In this document: piece by piece, positions 46,300 through 55,629 of the stretch
How the letters are laid out: every line of letters starts with the position of its first letter
Position numbering within the stretch: the stretch's first letter is position 1
NCBI GenBank assembly: GCA_035645145.1
Contig: DASQNC010000015.1
Location: forward strand, 124,001 to 188,000
DNA: 64,000 nucleotides
DNA from: Azospirillaceae bacterium
Lineage (GTDB): Bacteria; Pseudomonadota; Alphaproteobacteria; Azospirillales; Azospirillaceae
Reading direction: 5' to 3'
Notes under the pieces: model-generated
The model's input: only the letters and a program-made list of their open reading frames with translations
Database searches by the model: none
Told to the model about the DNA's origin: nothing
Position numbers and translations under genes: made by a program

Positions 46300-46545
46300 T
46301 CAGGCGGCGTTGGCGTTCGTACCAGCAACGGCCGTCGCCGGCACCAGACGGACAAGCGGGGTTGCGGTGCCGTAGAGCCGGCGTTCGGAGCGGAGATGCT
46401 CCATCATCTCGTTCAGGCTGTCCTCAAGGAAAGCCGAGTTGGTCGCCTTCAGTTCTTCCCTCACAAGCTCAATGAACGAGTCCAGGAGGCGGGCATGAAC
46501 GAGGCAGGCCTCATTGATATCAGCCGCAACATGTGACCGGCGCAT
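46300..46545 (-). CDS. Small helical hypothetical protein (81 aa)
   Basis: The reading frame is open from 46629, but the ATG at 46545 (MRRSHVAADINEACLVHARL) has GGGAG about eight bases upstream and is preferred. The 81-aa product is predicted helical in its first two thirds (SFIELVREELKATNSAFLED, then SLNEMMEHLRSERRL). I do not recognise it. It converges with the DUF2934 gene, and its upstream region carries a symmetrical AT-rich patch with a CtrA-like box. Confidence 0.55.
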   Translation of the reverse strand: MRRSHVAADINEACLVHARLLDSFIELVREELKATNSAFLEDSLNEMMEHLRSERRLYGTATPLVRLVPATAVAGTNANAA

Positions 46546-46589
46546 GGACCCAACTCCCGGTGGGGTGATCTGATGGCTGGATCCTTGCA

Positions 46590-46613
46590 CAAGGTTAGTT
46601 AACCGAACCTTGA
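46590..46613. promoter_or_regulatory. Nested inverted repeats with GTTAAC, possible operator / CtrA-like box
   Basis: CAAGGTT (46590-46596) and AACCTTG (46606-46612) are a perfect inverted repeat; inside them GGTTA-GT-TAACC (46593-46604) forms a second one. TTAA-N7-TTGA (46599-46613) differs by one base from the TTAA-N7-TTAA box of the alphaproteobacterial cell-cycle regulator CtrA. It lies 45-68 bp upstream of the 81-aa gene. Its role is inferred only. Confidence 0.4.
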
Positions 46614-46737
46614 ACGGGGCCTGGGACAATCGCGGGCTTAAGTGTTAGTGCGAAGGTGTAGGGTTTTGCTGGGCTTTCCCCTCCCCGGTCCTTTGGGCGG
46701 GGAGGGGCCGCCGTTCCATGCAGGAGGCCAACGGTCC

Positions 46738-47742
46738 TCAGGCCGCGTCGGCCAGGGCCTTGGCGAACACATCGGCGTCCACGTTGCCACCCGAGCAGAC
46801 CACCACGACCGTGCGCCCCTGGACCGGCACCTTGCCGGCCAGGGCGGCCGCCAGTGCCACTGCGCCGCCCGGCTCCACCACCAGTTTGAGTTCCTCGAAC
46901 GCCGTGCGCATGGCCTGTGCCACCTCGCGGTCCGACACGGCGACGCCGCCGGCCAGGAGGCGGCGGTTCACCTCGAAGGTGAGTTCCCCCGGGGTCGGGG
47001 TGACGATCGCATCGCAGAAGCTCTGGCGCCCCGGCTCGTTGGCCACGCGCGTGCCGGCCGCAAGCGACCGGGCCGTGTCGTCGAAGCCTTCCGGCTCCGC
47101 GGACAGGACTTTGGTGGTGGGGCTGAGGGACAGCAGGGCGAGGGCCGTTCCGGCCACCAGCCCTCCGCCGCCACAGCAGACCACGCATGTGTCCACCATC
47201 ACACCCAAAGCCTCGGCCTGGGCCGCGATCTCTAGCCCGATGGTGCCCTGGCCCGCCATGACGCCTGGGTCGTCGTAGGGTCTCACCAGGGTCGCGCCGG
47301 TCTCGTCCGACAATTTCTGGCCGATGGCTTCGCGGCTTTCGGTCCAGCGGTCGTAGAGGACGACCTCGGCTCCCCAGGCGCGGGTGTTGCGCACTTTGAT
47401 CGCAGGGGCGTCGGTCGGCATGATGATGGTCGCCTTAATGCCGAAGGCGCGGGCGGCGGCCGCCACGCCCTGTGCGTGATTGCCCGACGAAAAGGCGATC
47501 ACGCCGCGGCCCCGCACCTCTTCGGGGATCAGGCTGATCCGGTTGTAGGCGCCGCGGAACTTGAAGCTGCCGGTGCGCTGCAAGGGTTCCGCCTTCACCA
47601 GCAGACGGCCACCGAGCCGGTCGTTCAGCTGGGGGGACTCCATCAGCGGCGTCAGGACCGCCTTGCCTTTCAAGCGGTGGGCAGCCGCCTCCACATCCCG
47701 GACGGTAAGGGGAAGTTTCGCGGCGTCGGTCGGCGTGGGCAT
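46738..47742 (-). CDS. Threonine/serine dehydratase (PLP fold II)
   Basis: This 334-aa enzyme has the PLP Lys in GSFKFRGAYNRIS, the SSGNHAQGVA substrate loop, the phosphate-binding CCGGGGLVAG and the C-terminal CSGGNVD. It resembles catabolic threonine dehydratases without a regulatory ACT domain; serine-racemase-type activity is possible. The start at 47742 is chosen at the beginning of similarity; an upstream ATG at 47793 adds 17 unconvincing residues. It is last in the slt, haloacid dehalogenase, dehydratase series on the minus strand. Confidence 0.9.
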   Translation of the reverse strand: MPTPTDAAKLPLTVRDVEAAAHRLKGKAVLTPLMESPQLNDRLGGRLLVKAEPLQRTGSFKFRGAYNRISLIPEEVRGRGVIAFSSGNHAQGVAAAARAFGIKATIIMPTDAPAIKVRNTRAWGAEVVLYDRWTESREAIGQKLSDETGATLVRPYDDPGVMAGQGTIGLEIAAQAEALGVMVDTCVVCCGGGGLVAGTALALLSLSPTTKVLSAEPEGFDDTARSLAAGTRVANEPGRQSFCDAIVTPTPGELTFEVNRRLLAGGVAVSDREVAQAMRTAFEELKLVVEPGGAVALAAALAGKVPVQGRTVVVVCSGGNVDADVFAKALADAA

Positions 47743-47812
47743 GGCGGTCACGGAAATGGCTTGTGGACCGGAACGAAGTGCCGCCTTCGGCACCCCGACC
47801 GGTGAGGGCCGC

Positions 47813-48529
47813 TCAGACTACCGCGCCGAGGAGCCCTGGCAAATCGGCAAGCGAGCCGATGACAGCGGCCGGACGGCCGGGCAGACGGTCGGGCCGCTCG
47901 CCTGTGCGGTTTAGCCACACCGTACGGTACCCGAAGACGCTCGCCCCGGACACGTCCCAATAATTGGAAGACACGAAACAGATCGCGTCGGGCGGCAGGT
48001 AGAACTGGTCGCAGGCCAGCCGGTAGACGTCCGGGTGCGGCTTGTAGATTCCGGCCGACTCGACCGACAACACTGCGTCGAACAGGTCCGCCAGGCTTGC
48101 GCTGTCCAGCGAGGCGCGCAGCATTTCGGGCGTGCCGTTCGACAAGATGGCGAGTGGCAGGCCCCGGCCGCGCAATTCGGTCAGGGCGGGCCGGGTGTCC
48201 GGGAATGCGTCAAGGACCCGGTATTGGGCCAGGAGGCGCGCGCGCAGCATCTCGCTGGTGATCCCGGCTTCGGCCAGGGTCATGTCCAGCGCATCCTCGG
48301 TCACCCGCCAGAAATCGCGGTGGATGCCCATCAGGCTCGAAAGCCAGGCATAGGTGAGTTGGCGGGTTCGCCAAGCGGCCGTCACCTGATCGGCCCGGTC
48401 GCCCAGCATGTCGGCGCACCGGCGGCCTGCGGATGCGATGTCCAGCAGCGTTCCATACGCATCGAACACGCATGCACGCACGCCGGTCAGGCTTTCGCGC
48501 GAAGGTCCCGTTCCCGCCGCACCCGTCAT
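47813..48529 (-). CDS. (S)-2-haloacid dehalogenase, type II
   Basis: This 238-aa HAD protein has the catalytic Asp in CVFDAYGTLLDI, SNGTPEML with Ser/Asn, the Lys in GIYKPHPDVYRLA and SSNYWDVSGASVFG, the last being typical of L-2-haloacid dehalogenases. It would hydrolyse 2-haloalkanoates to 2-hydroxy acids; the natural substrate may differ. It starts 13 bp after slt. Confidence 0.9.
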   Translation of the reverse strand: MTGAAGTGPSRESLTGVRACVFDAYGTLLDIASAGRRCADMLGDRADQVTAAWRTRQLTYAWLSSLMGIHRDFWRVTEDALDMTLAEAGITSEMLRARLLAQYRVLDAFPDTRPALTELRGRGLPLAILSNGTPEMLRASLDSASLADLFDAVLSVESAGIYKPHPDVYRLACDQFYLPPDAICFVSSNYWDVSGASVFGYRTVWLNRTGERPDRLPGRPAAVIGSLADLPGLLGAVV

Positions 48530-48542
48530 CCGCCCCTCCCTG

Positions 48543-50534
48543 TTACCTGCGCAGATCCTTGTCGATCCGAAGCTGCGCCTGCGTCCCGCCGAGGCGCTGA
48601 CGGTAGACCTGGAGGCCTTCCATCACACGCTGCACGTAGTTGCGGGTTTCATTGAAAGGGATCGACTCAATCCAGTCGATGGGATCGATCCCTTCGGTCC
48701 GCGGATCGCCGAACTTCTCGATCCATTGCCGCGTGCGCCCGGCACCGGCGTTATAGCTGGCAATCGCCAGAATGTAAGAGCCGTTGAAGCGGTCCAGCAG
48801 GTCGCCCAGGTAGGTCGAGCCGAGACGGATGTTGAAATCGGGGTCGCCCGTCAGCTTGGCCGGTGTCGCCGACTTCAGGCCCAGCTTCTTCGCCACCTCG
48901 TTCGCGGTGGCCGGCATGAGCTGCATCAGGCCGCGTGCACCCACCGGGCTGACGGCCTGCGGGTTGAAGAGGCTTTCCTGCCGGATCAGCGCATGGACCA
49001 GGGCCCCTTCGGGCTTCGACAGGTTCCTGCCGGCCTCCAGGATCGGGTAGCCGGCCTGCACCATTGTCACTTCGTGCTGAATGGCGGCCTTGGCGGTCAT
49101 GATCGCAATGTCCTGCCGCCCCGCATCCAGGGACAACCGGCCGATCAGCCCGAATTCGACCGGCGTTTCCGCGGTTTCGAGCAGGCGGCGGATGAAGATC
49201 GCCGTCCGTTCGTTGGCGGCCCGGGGGGCCTTCCGGTCCGCGCGCTGGATCTCCAGCAGCATCCGGACGGCCCGGACCAGTTCGCGCCGCTCGAACGAGG
49301 CGGCGGCCTGGGCGGGCACCTGCATGTCCACCGGCAAGGGAAGCCGGTCGCGCCCAAGGGTGGTTCCGGCCAACTGGCCGTAGAAGGTCGTCGGATAGGC
49401 GGCCGAAAGCTCGTACCATTTCCGGGCCTCGCCATCGCTGCCCAGCGCCGCCTGTGCCCGCCCCGCCCAGTACGCCGCGCGGGCGATGCTGATCGGCGCG
49501 GTGACGTTGCGGTACATCCGCTCGAAGTGGGCGAAGGCGTCCGCCGGCTGCCGCAGGAACTGGAGCGCCAGCCATCCCGCCAGCCATTCGCCTTCGGCGA
49601 AGGGCACCCCGTCGTGCTGGCCGTGGCCCTTGGCGAGGCGGTAGGCCAGCGCATGGTCCCCGCGCTCGAAGGCTCGGCGGACCAGGACGTGCCGCTCCGC
49701 CCACCAGGGCGCTTGGCGGCCGAGCTGGGGCGGTGCGTCGAGCAGAAGCTGCAGCGCCAGATCGTCCCGGTCGCGCTTGCGGGCCCAGCGCAGCCGCTCG
49801 TAGTGCAGGCCCGGATCGTTGCGCAGTTCCTCCGGTACGCGGGCGACCAACGCGTCCGCGTCCGCCGCCCCCTGGGCGAGCCGGAGGCGCGCGTCGGCCA
49901 GGGCCGCGTGGCCCGGCGGGACGAACGGCACCACGCGGCGGGCGGCCGCGTCGTCGTTGTCCCACAGCAGCCGGTCCAGCCGTGCCCAGTGATCGTCGGG
50001 CCGCAGCATCGCGCCGAAACGGGTGCGGAATTCCGCCTCCTCGCTGGCGCTGAAGCTGCCTTCGATCCAGCGCCGTCGCACAAGCTGGGTGGCGGCCACC
50101 TTGTCTTCCGTCGCGATCAGGGTGTCGACGTAGCGGATCAGGCCCTGGTTGGTCAGCGGCGGAAACGCTTCGAAGAATGCGCGAACCTCCTCCGCGGGGA
50201 GGGTGGGGGGCATCGCCACTTCGGCCCGCCGGCGCAGCGCGTACGGCGTGGGCCACTGCGGGTTGGCCCGCAGGAAGCCGACGATCTCGTGGTAGGGCGC
50301 CGTCGTGTCCGGACGGGTCAGGTGAATCCATTCCAGGACCTTGGCCGGCAGCCGCTCGGAGGCCTGTTGGGCGACGCGGCGGGCCTGTTCCAGCTTGCCG
50401 CCTTCGAGCAACTGGTAGGCCTGCCGATAGGTCTGGAGGTCGCGTTCGTTCAGATTGGCGTACGCCGGGCCGGCCACCAGCAGTAACGCGACGGCCACTG
50501 CGGCCGCCATGCGCTTGAACCGCTGGGCCCGCAC
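48543..50534 (-). CDS. slt: Soluble lytic murein transglycosylase (Slt type)
   Basis: This 663-aa periplasmic enzyme has a signal peptide ([18 protein letters not shown]), a long alpha-superhelical U/L-like region of TPR-like repeats (about 30-470), and a C-terminal lysozyme-like SLT domain: the catalytic Glu in [39 protein letters not shown] and [10 protein letters not shown]. It cleaves glycan strands to 1,6-anhydro-MurNAc ends. The GTG at 50534 is preferred because it gives the signal peptide a basic n-region (RAQRFKR); the ATG at 50510 would not. It is divergent from dapA. Confidence 0.93.
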   Translation of the reverse strand: MRAQRFKRMAAAVAVALLLVAGPAYANLNERDLQTYRQAYQLLEGGKLEQARRVAQQASERLPAKVLEWIHLTRPDTTAPYHEIVGFLRANPQWPTPYALRRRAEVAMPPTLPAEEVRAFFEAFPPLTNQGLIRYVDTLIATEDKVAATQLVRRRWIEGSFSASEEAEFRTRFGAMLRPDDHWARLDRLLWDNDDAAARRVVPFVPPGHAALADARLRLAQGAADADALVARVPEELRNDPGLHYERLRWARKRDRDDLALQLLLDAPPQLGRQAPWWAERHVLVRRAFERGDHALAYRLAKGHGQHDGVPFAEGEWLAGWLALQFLRQPADAFAHFERMYRNVTAPISIARAAYWAGRAQAALGSDGEARKWYELSAAYPTTFYGQLAGTTLGRDRLPLPVDMQVPAQAAASFERRELVRAVRMLLEIQRADRKAPRAANERTAIFIRRLLETAETPVEFGLIGRLSLDAGRQDIAIMTAKAAIQHEVTMVQAGYPILEAGRNLSKPEGALVHALIRQESLFNPQAVSPVGARGLMQLMPATANEVAKKLGLKSATPAKLTGDPDFNIRLGSTYLGDLLDRFNGSYILAIASYNAGAGRTRQWIEKFGDPRTEGIDPIDWIESIPFNETRNYVQRVMEGLQVYRQRLGGTQAQLRIDKDLRR

Positions 50535-50582
50535 CGCTATGAGTCGCGGTCCTGCCAGCCGGCTCCGCGCGAGGTGCGTGTC

Positions 50583-51458
50583 ATGTTCAAGGGATCGATC
50601 GTTGCCCTGATTACTCCGTTCAGCGGCGGACGCATCGACGAGAAAGCCTTCCAGTCCTTCGTCGACTGGCAGGTGCGCGAGGGCACCCACGGCCTCGTTC
50701 CCGTCGGCACCACCGGAGAGTCCCCGACGCTCAGCCATGACGAGCACGGGCGCGTCGTGGAGCTGTGCGTCGAGGCGGCGGCCGGCCGTGTGCCCGTCAT
50801 CGCCGGCACAGGTTCGAACTCGACCGAAGAGGCGATCGAATTGACCCGCCACGCCAAGAAGGCGGGTGCCAACGCGGCCCTGGTGGTTACGCCTTACTAC
50901 AACAAGCCGACGCAGGAAGGGCTGTACCAGCATTTCAAGGCCATTCACGACGCAGTTGAGCTTCCGATCATCATCTACAACATTCCCGGTCGCTGTGTCG
51001 TGGACATGTCTGTGGAGACTATGGGGCGACTGGCGAAACTTCCGAATATCATTGGTGTGAAGGACGCCACCAACGACTTGGCGCGTCCGCTGCGCACCCG
51101 GACCGAGATCGGTCCCGACTTCTGCCAACTGTCGGGCGAGGACGCGACCGTTGTCGGCTTCCTGGCCCAGGGGGGGCATGGCTGCATCTCGGTCACCGCG
51201 AACGTCGCCCCGCGCCTGTGCGCCCGCATGCACGAGGCGTGGTGGAAGGGGGATTTCGCCACCGTCGCCGAGATCCGGGACCGCCTCATGCCCCTGCACC
51301 AGGCCTTGTTCACGGAAACCTCCCCGGCGCCGGTGAAATTCGCCGCCTCGCTTCTCGGCCATTGCGCCGAGGACGTCCGCCTGCCACTCGTCCCACCGAC
51401 CCAGCCGACTCGCGACAAGGTGCGTGCGGCCATGAAACACGCGGGGCTTCTCGGCTGA
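50583..51458 (+). CDS. dapA: 4-hydroxy-tetrahydrodipicolinate synthase
   Basis: This 291-aa TIM-barrel lyase condenses pyruvate and aspartate semialdehyde on the way to diaminopimelate and lysine. It shows [14 protein letters not shown] with the Thr-Thr pair, [14 protein letters not shown] with the proton-relay Tyr, IYNIPGR, and the Schiff-base Lys in GVKDATND. The ATG at 50583 ([13 protein letters not shown]) is preferred; a GTG three codons before is possible. smpB starts one base after its stop. Confidence 0.97.
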   Translation: MFKGSIVALITPFSGGRIDEKAFQSFVDWQVREGTHGLVPVGTTGESPTLSHDEHGRVVELCVEAAAGRVPVIAGTGSNSTEEAIELTRHAKKAGANAALVVTPYYNKPTQEGLYQHFKAIHDAVELPIIIYNIPGRCVVDMSVETMGRLAKLPNIIGVKDATNDLARPLRTRTEIGPDFCQLSGEDATVVGFLAQGGHGCISVTANVAPRLCARMHEAWWKGDFATVAEIRDRLMPLHQALFTETSPAPVKFAASLLGHCAEDVRLPLVPPTQPTRDKVRAAMKHAGLLG

Positions 51459-51459
51459 C

Positions 51460-51936
51460 ATGGCCCAAACCGCAGCCCATGAACGGCGGCTGGCCGCCCA
51501 GAACCGTCGCGCGCGCCACGACTATTTCATCGACGACACCATCGAGGCCGGCATCATCCTGGCCGGCACCGAGGTGAAGTCCCTGCGCAGTGGCCGCGCC
51601 AGCATCAACGAGAGCTATGCCGGCCCCAGCGAGGGGGACCTCTGGCTTTTCAACGCCTACATCCCGGAATACCAGCAGGCCGGACGCTGGCTTCAGCACG
51701 AGGTGCGCCGGCCGCGCAAGTTGCTGCTGCACCGGCGCGAGCGGAACAAGCTGATGGAGGCGATCCAGCGGGAAGGGGCGACGCTCGTCCCGCTGTCGAT
51801 CTACTTCAACGACCGCGGCATCGCGAAGGTGGAGCTGGGTCTCGCCCGCGGCAAGAAGAAGGCCGACAAGCGCGAGACGGAGAAGGAGCGCTCATGGCAA
51901 CGGGACAAGGCGCGCCTGCTGCGGTCCAGGGGGTGA
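51460..51936 (+). CDS. smpB: SsrA-binding protein
   Basis: This 158-aa OB-fold protein binds tmRNA and brings it to stalled ribosomes. Conserved parts are [40 protein letters not shown], the basic [13 protein letters not shown] and the C-terminal tail [20 protein letters not shown] that enters the decoding centre. dapA-smpB order is common in alphaproteobacteria. The tmRNA gene itself was not found in the window. Confidence 0.97.
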   Translation: MAQTAAHERRLAAQNRRARHDYFIDDTIEAGIILAGTEVKSLRSGRASINESYAGPSEGDLWLFNAYIPEYQQAGRWLQHEVRRPRKLLLHRRERNKLMEAIQREGATLVPLSIYFNDRGIAKVELGLARGKKKADKRETEKERSWQRDKARLLRSRG

Positions 51937-51953
51937 AAGCCCGAAGGGGCTAA

Positions 51954-51984
51954 CCACCCGGAGGTGTGCTACACTTCCGGGTGG
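51954..51984 (+). promoter_or_regulatory. 14-bp hairpin between smpB and the FSNG-repeat gene
   Basis: Arms 51954-51967 and 51971-51984 pair over 14 bp with a single G-U/G-T pair and a 3-nt loop (GCT). It starts 17 nt after the smpB stop, lacks a following T run and lies 36 nt before the next start codon. A smaller hairpin (AGCCC-GAAG-GGGCT, from 51938) precedes it. It could be an intrinsic barrier, a message-end stabiliser or a leader control element. Confidence 0.5.
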
Positions 51985-52020
51985 AAGTGCCCTGTCTGCG
52001 ATGCTGGGAGCGAGGCATCC

Positions 52021-52374
52021 ATGTCCCTGAACGCCCTGGAAGTTGCCGTCTATGCCCTGGTCCTGATGGGCGGCGCACCCGAACCTTTTTCCTGCGAAGC
52101 CAACCCGACCGGGGTGCGCTGCTCGCACGGGGTCGCCGCCTTCGAGGGCGAAAAGCAGTCGATCCTGTTTTCCAATGGGCTGCGCGTGATCAAGGGTGCC
52201 GACCGCAGCCTGGGCTTTTCCAACGGCTTGACGGCGCGGATGGACTCCGCGGGCTGGATCCAATTCTCCAACGGCGTCGGTGTCCGCCGGGACCGGCCCG
52301 GCCGGTTCAAGTTCAGCCACGACATGGTCTGCGAGCAGGTGGGGGAACACGGGGCCCGTTGCCGGAAGGGGTGA
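52021..52374 (+). CDS. Small protein of five 16-residue FSNG repeats
   Basis: This 117-aa protein starts MSLNALEVAVYALVLMGGAP, a hydrophobic N-terminus without basic residues. From residue 32 five consecutive blocks of exactly 16 residues follow (32-47, 48-63, 64-79, 80-95, 96-111), each with the pattern x-x-F-S-N-G-hydrophobic; in the first block F is Cys34 and in the last NGL becomes HDM. A partial sixth block ends with Cys114. Cys25, Cys34, Cys104 and Cys114 may form disulfides capping a small beta-solenoid or beta-meander. GCGAGG precedes the ATG; the frame is open from 51964. Function unknown. Confidence 0.75.
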   Translation: MSLNALEVAVYALVLMGGAPEPFSCEANPTGVRCSHGVAAFEGEKQSILFSNGLRVIKGADRSLGFSNGLTARMDSAGWIQFSNGVGVRRDRPGRFKFSHDMVCEQVGEHGARCRKG

Positions 52375-52380
52375 TCCCAA

Positions 52381-52419
52381 GGCCCCGCCGATCCCCGCCT
52401 GTCGGGATCGGCGGGGGCC
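52381..52419. terminator. Strong hairpin between convergent genes
   Basis: A 15-bp stem (52381-52395 with 52404-52419) with one bulged G and an 8-nt loop separates the FSNG-repeat gene from the RND gene that ends at 52429. It probably stops transcripts from both sides. Confidence 0.6.
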
Positions 52420-52428
52420 GGAGACGAC

Positions 52429-55400
52429 CTATTCGGCCGCGCGCTTCCACTCGTAGGCCGGGTCCGCGTCGGCGGGGGAACCGGCCCCCTGTTTGCCGAA
52501 CCGGCGCTGGAACCAGGCGGCAACGTTGGCACGGACCATCAGCGCGCACGGCGTGACCACCAGGGTCAGGATCGTGGCGAAGGTCAGGCCGAAGCAGATC
52601 GCGGCGGCGATCTGCGTCCACCACTGGGTCGACGGCGCGCCCACCGTGATCTCCCGCGTCAGCAGGTCGATGTTGACGCCGAAGGCCAGCGGCAACAGGC
52701 CGAGCACCGTGTTGAGCGCGGTCAGCAGCACCGGGCGGACCCGCTCCGCCCCGGTCCGCAGGATGGCGTCGAACTCCGTGGCCTCGGTCCGCCGGTATTG
52801 GTCGTAGGTGTCGATCAGGACGATGTTGTTCTGCACCACGATGCCGGCCAGCGCGATGACACCCATGCCGGTCATCACGATTCCGAACGGCTGGCCCGTG
52901 ATCATCAGGCCGATGACCACGCCCACGGTGGACATCACCACCGAACTGAGGATCAGGCCGGTCGCATAGAAGCTGTTGAACTGGGTGATCAGGATCAGGC
53001 CCATGATGGCGAGACCCGCCAGGAACGCGTTGGTCAGGAACGTGGCGGATTCCTGCTGTTCCTGGTCCGCGCCCTTGAACGAGACCTGAACGCGTGGATC
53101 GACCGGGTTCGCGTCCAGCCAGGCGCGCACCTCCTGGACCTTGCTGTCGGGCAGAATGCCCGGCGGCACGTCGGCCTTCACGTCCATCACGCGGATCGCA
53201 TCGACGCGGTTGATGGTGCTGACACGGGATTGCGGCGTCCGCGTCACGAAATTCGCAAGCGGGACGGCCCCCCGGCCGGTGTCGAGACGAAGCTCGTCCA
53301 ATTGCGACAAAGACCGGTACCGCTCGGGGAAGCGGATGACGATGTCGATCTCCTCCCGGCTGTCGTCCGGGCGGTAGTCGCCGATGACCAGGCCGTTGGT
53401 GACCAGGCGGATGGCGTCCCCGACGGCGGCGACATCCACGCCGTGCTTGGCCGCCTGGGCGCGGTCCACATGGATCTGCCATTCGATCCCGGGCAGGGGG
53501 CGGGTGTCTTCGCGGTCGATCAGGTTTCCGACCGCGTCGAAGCCGCGCAGCACATGCTGCACCATCGGGACCAGCAGCTCGGGGTGCCGGCTCGCCAGGC
53601 GGACCTGCACGGCCTTGCCCTGGGGCGGGCCTTCCTCCTGCTTGCGCGGCTCGACATAGATGCCGGGGATGTCCGCCGTACGCTGCCGGATGTCGGCCAG
53701 GATGTCGTTGGCCTTGCGGCGGTCGGACCAGAACTTGAAGTCCAGCGTGATGCGGCCGATCACGTCCTCGGGTTCCTCGCCGCCGGGACGGAAACCGCCG
53801 CCGACGGGCTTGCCCGAGCGGGTGTAGACGCTGTCGAACTCATCCAGTTGCAGGACGCGGTTCTCCACCTCGCGGACCAGCCGGTCCTGTTCCCGGACCG
53901 ACAGGTTGCCGCGGGCGTGGACCAGGATCGCCGCCTGTTCCGGTTCGACGTCGGGGAAGAATTCCACGCCGTTCCCGTTGGCGGCATAATAGATCCAGAT
54001 GCCGGCCAGGGTGCCGAACGAGCCCAGGAGGACGAGGCCGGGGTGGCGCAGCGCGCCGCGCAGGAGCGTGACGTAGAAGCCCTTCCGCTCCTCGCTGTGG
54101 TCTCCCGCCGGGGCGTCCCCGTCCAGCACCTTGCCGGGCGCGTAGGGCAGAACCGGGCCGACCCTGCGGCCGAAGATCCCGCCCAGCACGGGCACGAAGA
54201 TCAAGGCCATCATCAGCGCGGCCAGCAACGTGGCGAACTGGCTGATGGGCAGGAATTTCATGAACTCGCCCACGATGCCCGGCCAGAACAGCAGCGGTGC
54301 GAACACCGCGAGCTGCGTCGCCGTCGAGGCGATGATGGGCCACGCCATGCGTCGGGCGGCCAAGCCGTAGGCCTGCCGCTTGGGCATGCCCTGGTCCATC
54401 TTCCGGTCGGCGTATTCGGTGACCACGATGGCGCCGTCCACCACGTTGCCGGCGGCGAGGATCAGACCGAACAGGACCACCATGTTGATGGAATAGCCCA
54501 TGCCCATCAGCACGAGCATGGTGGCCAGGAACGAGCCCGGCACCGCGATGCCCACCAAGGCCGACGTGCGCAGGCCGAGCGTGCCGACCACGATGATCAT
54601 GACCAGCAGCACGGTGATGGAGAGGTTGTTCTCCAGATCCGACAGCATGGTGCGGATCTGTTCGGACTGGTCGGCGGTGTAGGTGACCCGCACCGTGTCC
54701 GGCCAGGTCCGGCGCTCGGCATCCACCACCTCGCGCACGCGCTCGATGGTGTCGATGATGTTCTCGCCGGACCGTTTGACCACTTCGAGGGCGATTGCGC
54801 GCTGGCCGTTCAGGCGGGCGAAGGTGTCGGGATCCTTGAAGGTGCGGCGGATCTCGGCGACGTCGCTGAAGCGGACGACCGCATCGCCGTTGACCTTGAT
54901 CGGCATTTCCCAGATGTCGCGCACATCCTCGATCAGGCCGGGCACCTTGACGGGAAAGCGGCCTTGCCCGGTGTCCAGGTTGCCGGCGGCGACCAGACGG
55001 TTGGAGCGGGCGAACAGGGTCAGCACCTCGTTGGCGCTGATCCCGTAGCTTTCCAGGCGCAGCGGGTCGATGACCACCTCGACACGCTCCTCGCGGTCGC
55101 CCACGATCTGGGCTTCGAGGACGGTGGGGATGGTCTCGATGCGGTCCTGGAGGTCGCGCGCCAGCCGCACCAGCGTGCGTTCCGGCACCTCGCCGGAAAG
55201 GATGACGGTCAGGACGGGGAAGAGCGAGAAGTTGACTTCGTTGACCTTCGGCTCCTCGACCCCGTCGGGCAGGTTCGCCCGGGCAAGGTCCACCTTCTCC
55301 CGCACATCCCTCAGCGCCTGGTCGGCATCGAAGCCCGCCTCGAATTCCAGGATGACGTTGCCGCCGCCGAGATAGGCGGTCGACCGCATCTCCTTCACGC

Positions 55401-55629
55401 CTTCGATGGTGCGGACCTCCTGCTCGATCGGCCGCAGCAGCAGCCGTTCGCTGTCCTCGGGCGAAATGCCCGAGTAGCTGACCGACACGTAGATGATCGG
55501 GATGTTGATGTCGGGGAACGACTCCTTGGGGATGTTCTGCCAAGCCATCCAGCCGGCGGCCAGGATGAACAGCAGAGCCGTCAGGACGGTGCGGGTGCGG
55601 GCGAGGGCGGCGTTGATGAGGGTGATCAT
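52429..55629 (-). CDS. RND-family efflux permease
   Basis: This 1066-aa inner-membrane antiporter has the RND layout: helix 1 (VLTALLFILAAGWMAWQ), two large periplasmic loops and two six-helix groups. In helix 4 the proton-relay motif reads AAGNVVDGAIVVTEYADRK, so the first Asp is kept and the second (AcrB Asp408) is Gly. FGLTFATILTLVVTPCALMV marks the last helices. Its ATG overlaps the adaptor stop as ATGA. With the adaptor and PadR regulator it forms an efflux operon; no outer-membrane channel gene is nearby. The substrate is unknown. Confidence 0.94.
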   Translation of the reverse strand: MITLINAALARTRTVLTALLFILAAGWMAWQNIPKESFPDINIPIIYVSVSYSGISPEDSERLLLRPIEQEVRTIEGVKEMRSTAYLGGGNVILEFEAGFDADQALRDVREKVDLARANLPDGVEEPKVNEVNFSLFPVLTVILSGEVPERTLVRLARDLQDRIETIPTVLEAQIVGDREERVEVVIDPLRLESYGISANEVLTLFARSNRLVAAGNLDTGQGRFPVKVPGLIEDVRDIWEMPIKVNGDAVVRFSDVAEIRRTFKDPDTFARLNGQRAIALEVVKRSGENIIDTIERVREVVDAERRTWPDTVRVTYTADQSEQIRTMLSDLENNLSITVLLVMIIVVGTLGLRTSALVGIAVPGSFLATMLVLMGMGYSINMVVLFGLILAAGNVVDGAIVVTEYADRKMDQGMPKRQAYGLAARRMAWPIIASTATQLAVFAPLLFWPGIVGEFMKFLPISQFATLLAALMMALIFVPVLGGIFGRRVGPVLPYAPGKVLDGDAPAGDHSEERKGFYVTLLRGALRHPGLVLLGSFGTLAGIWIYYAANGNGVEFFPDVEPEQAAILVHARGNLSVREQDRLVREVENRVLQLDEFDSVYTRSGKPVGGGFRPGGEEPEDVIGRITLDFKFWSDRRKANDILADIRQRTADIPGIYVEPRKQEEGPPQGKAVQVRLASRHPELLVPMVQHVLRGFDAVGNLIDREDTRPLPGIEWQIHVDRAQAAKHGVDVAAVGDAIRLVTNGLVIGDYRPDDSREEIDIVIRFPERYRSLSQLDELRLDTGRGAVPLANFVTRTPQSRVSTINRVDAIRVMDVKADVPPGILPDSKVQEVRAWLDANPVDPRVQVSFKGADQEQQESATFLTNAFLAGLAIMGLILITQFNSFYATGLILSSVVMSTVGVVIGLMITGQPFGIVMTGMGVIALAGIVVQNNIVLIDTYDQYRRTEATEFDAILRTGAERVRPVLLTALNTVLGLLPLAFGVNIDLLTREITVGAPSTQWWTQIAAAICFGLTFATILTLVVTPCALMVRANVAAWFQRRFGKQGAGSPADADPAYEWKRAAE

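Noticed and set aside
51937-52020. tmRNA gene next to smpB
   Set aside because: No tRNA-Ala-like half or tag reading frame is seen; only hairpins are present.
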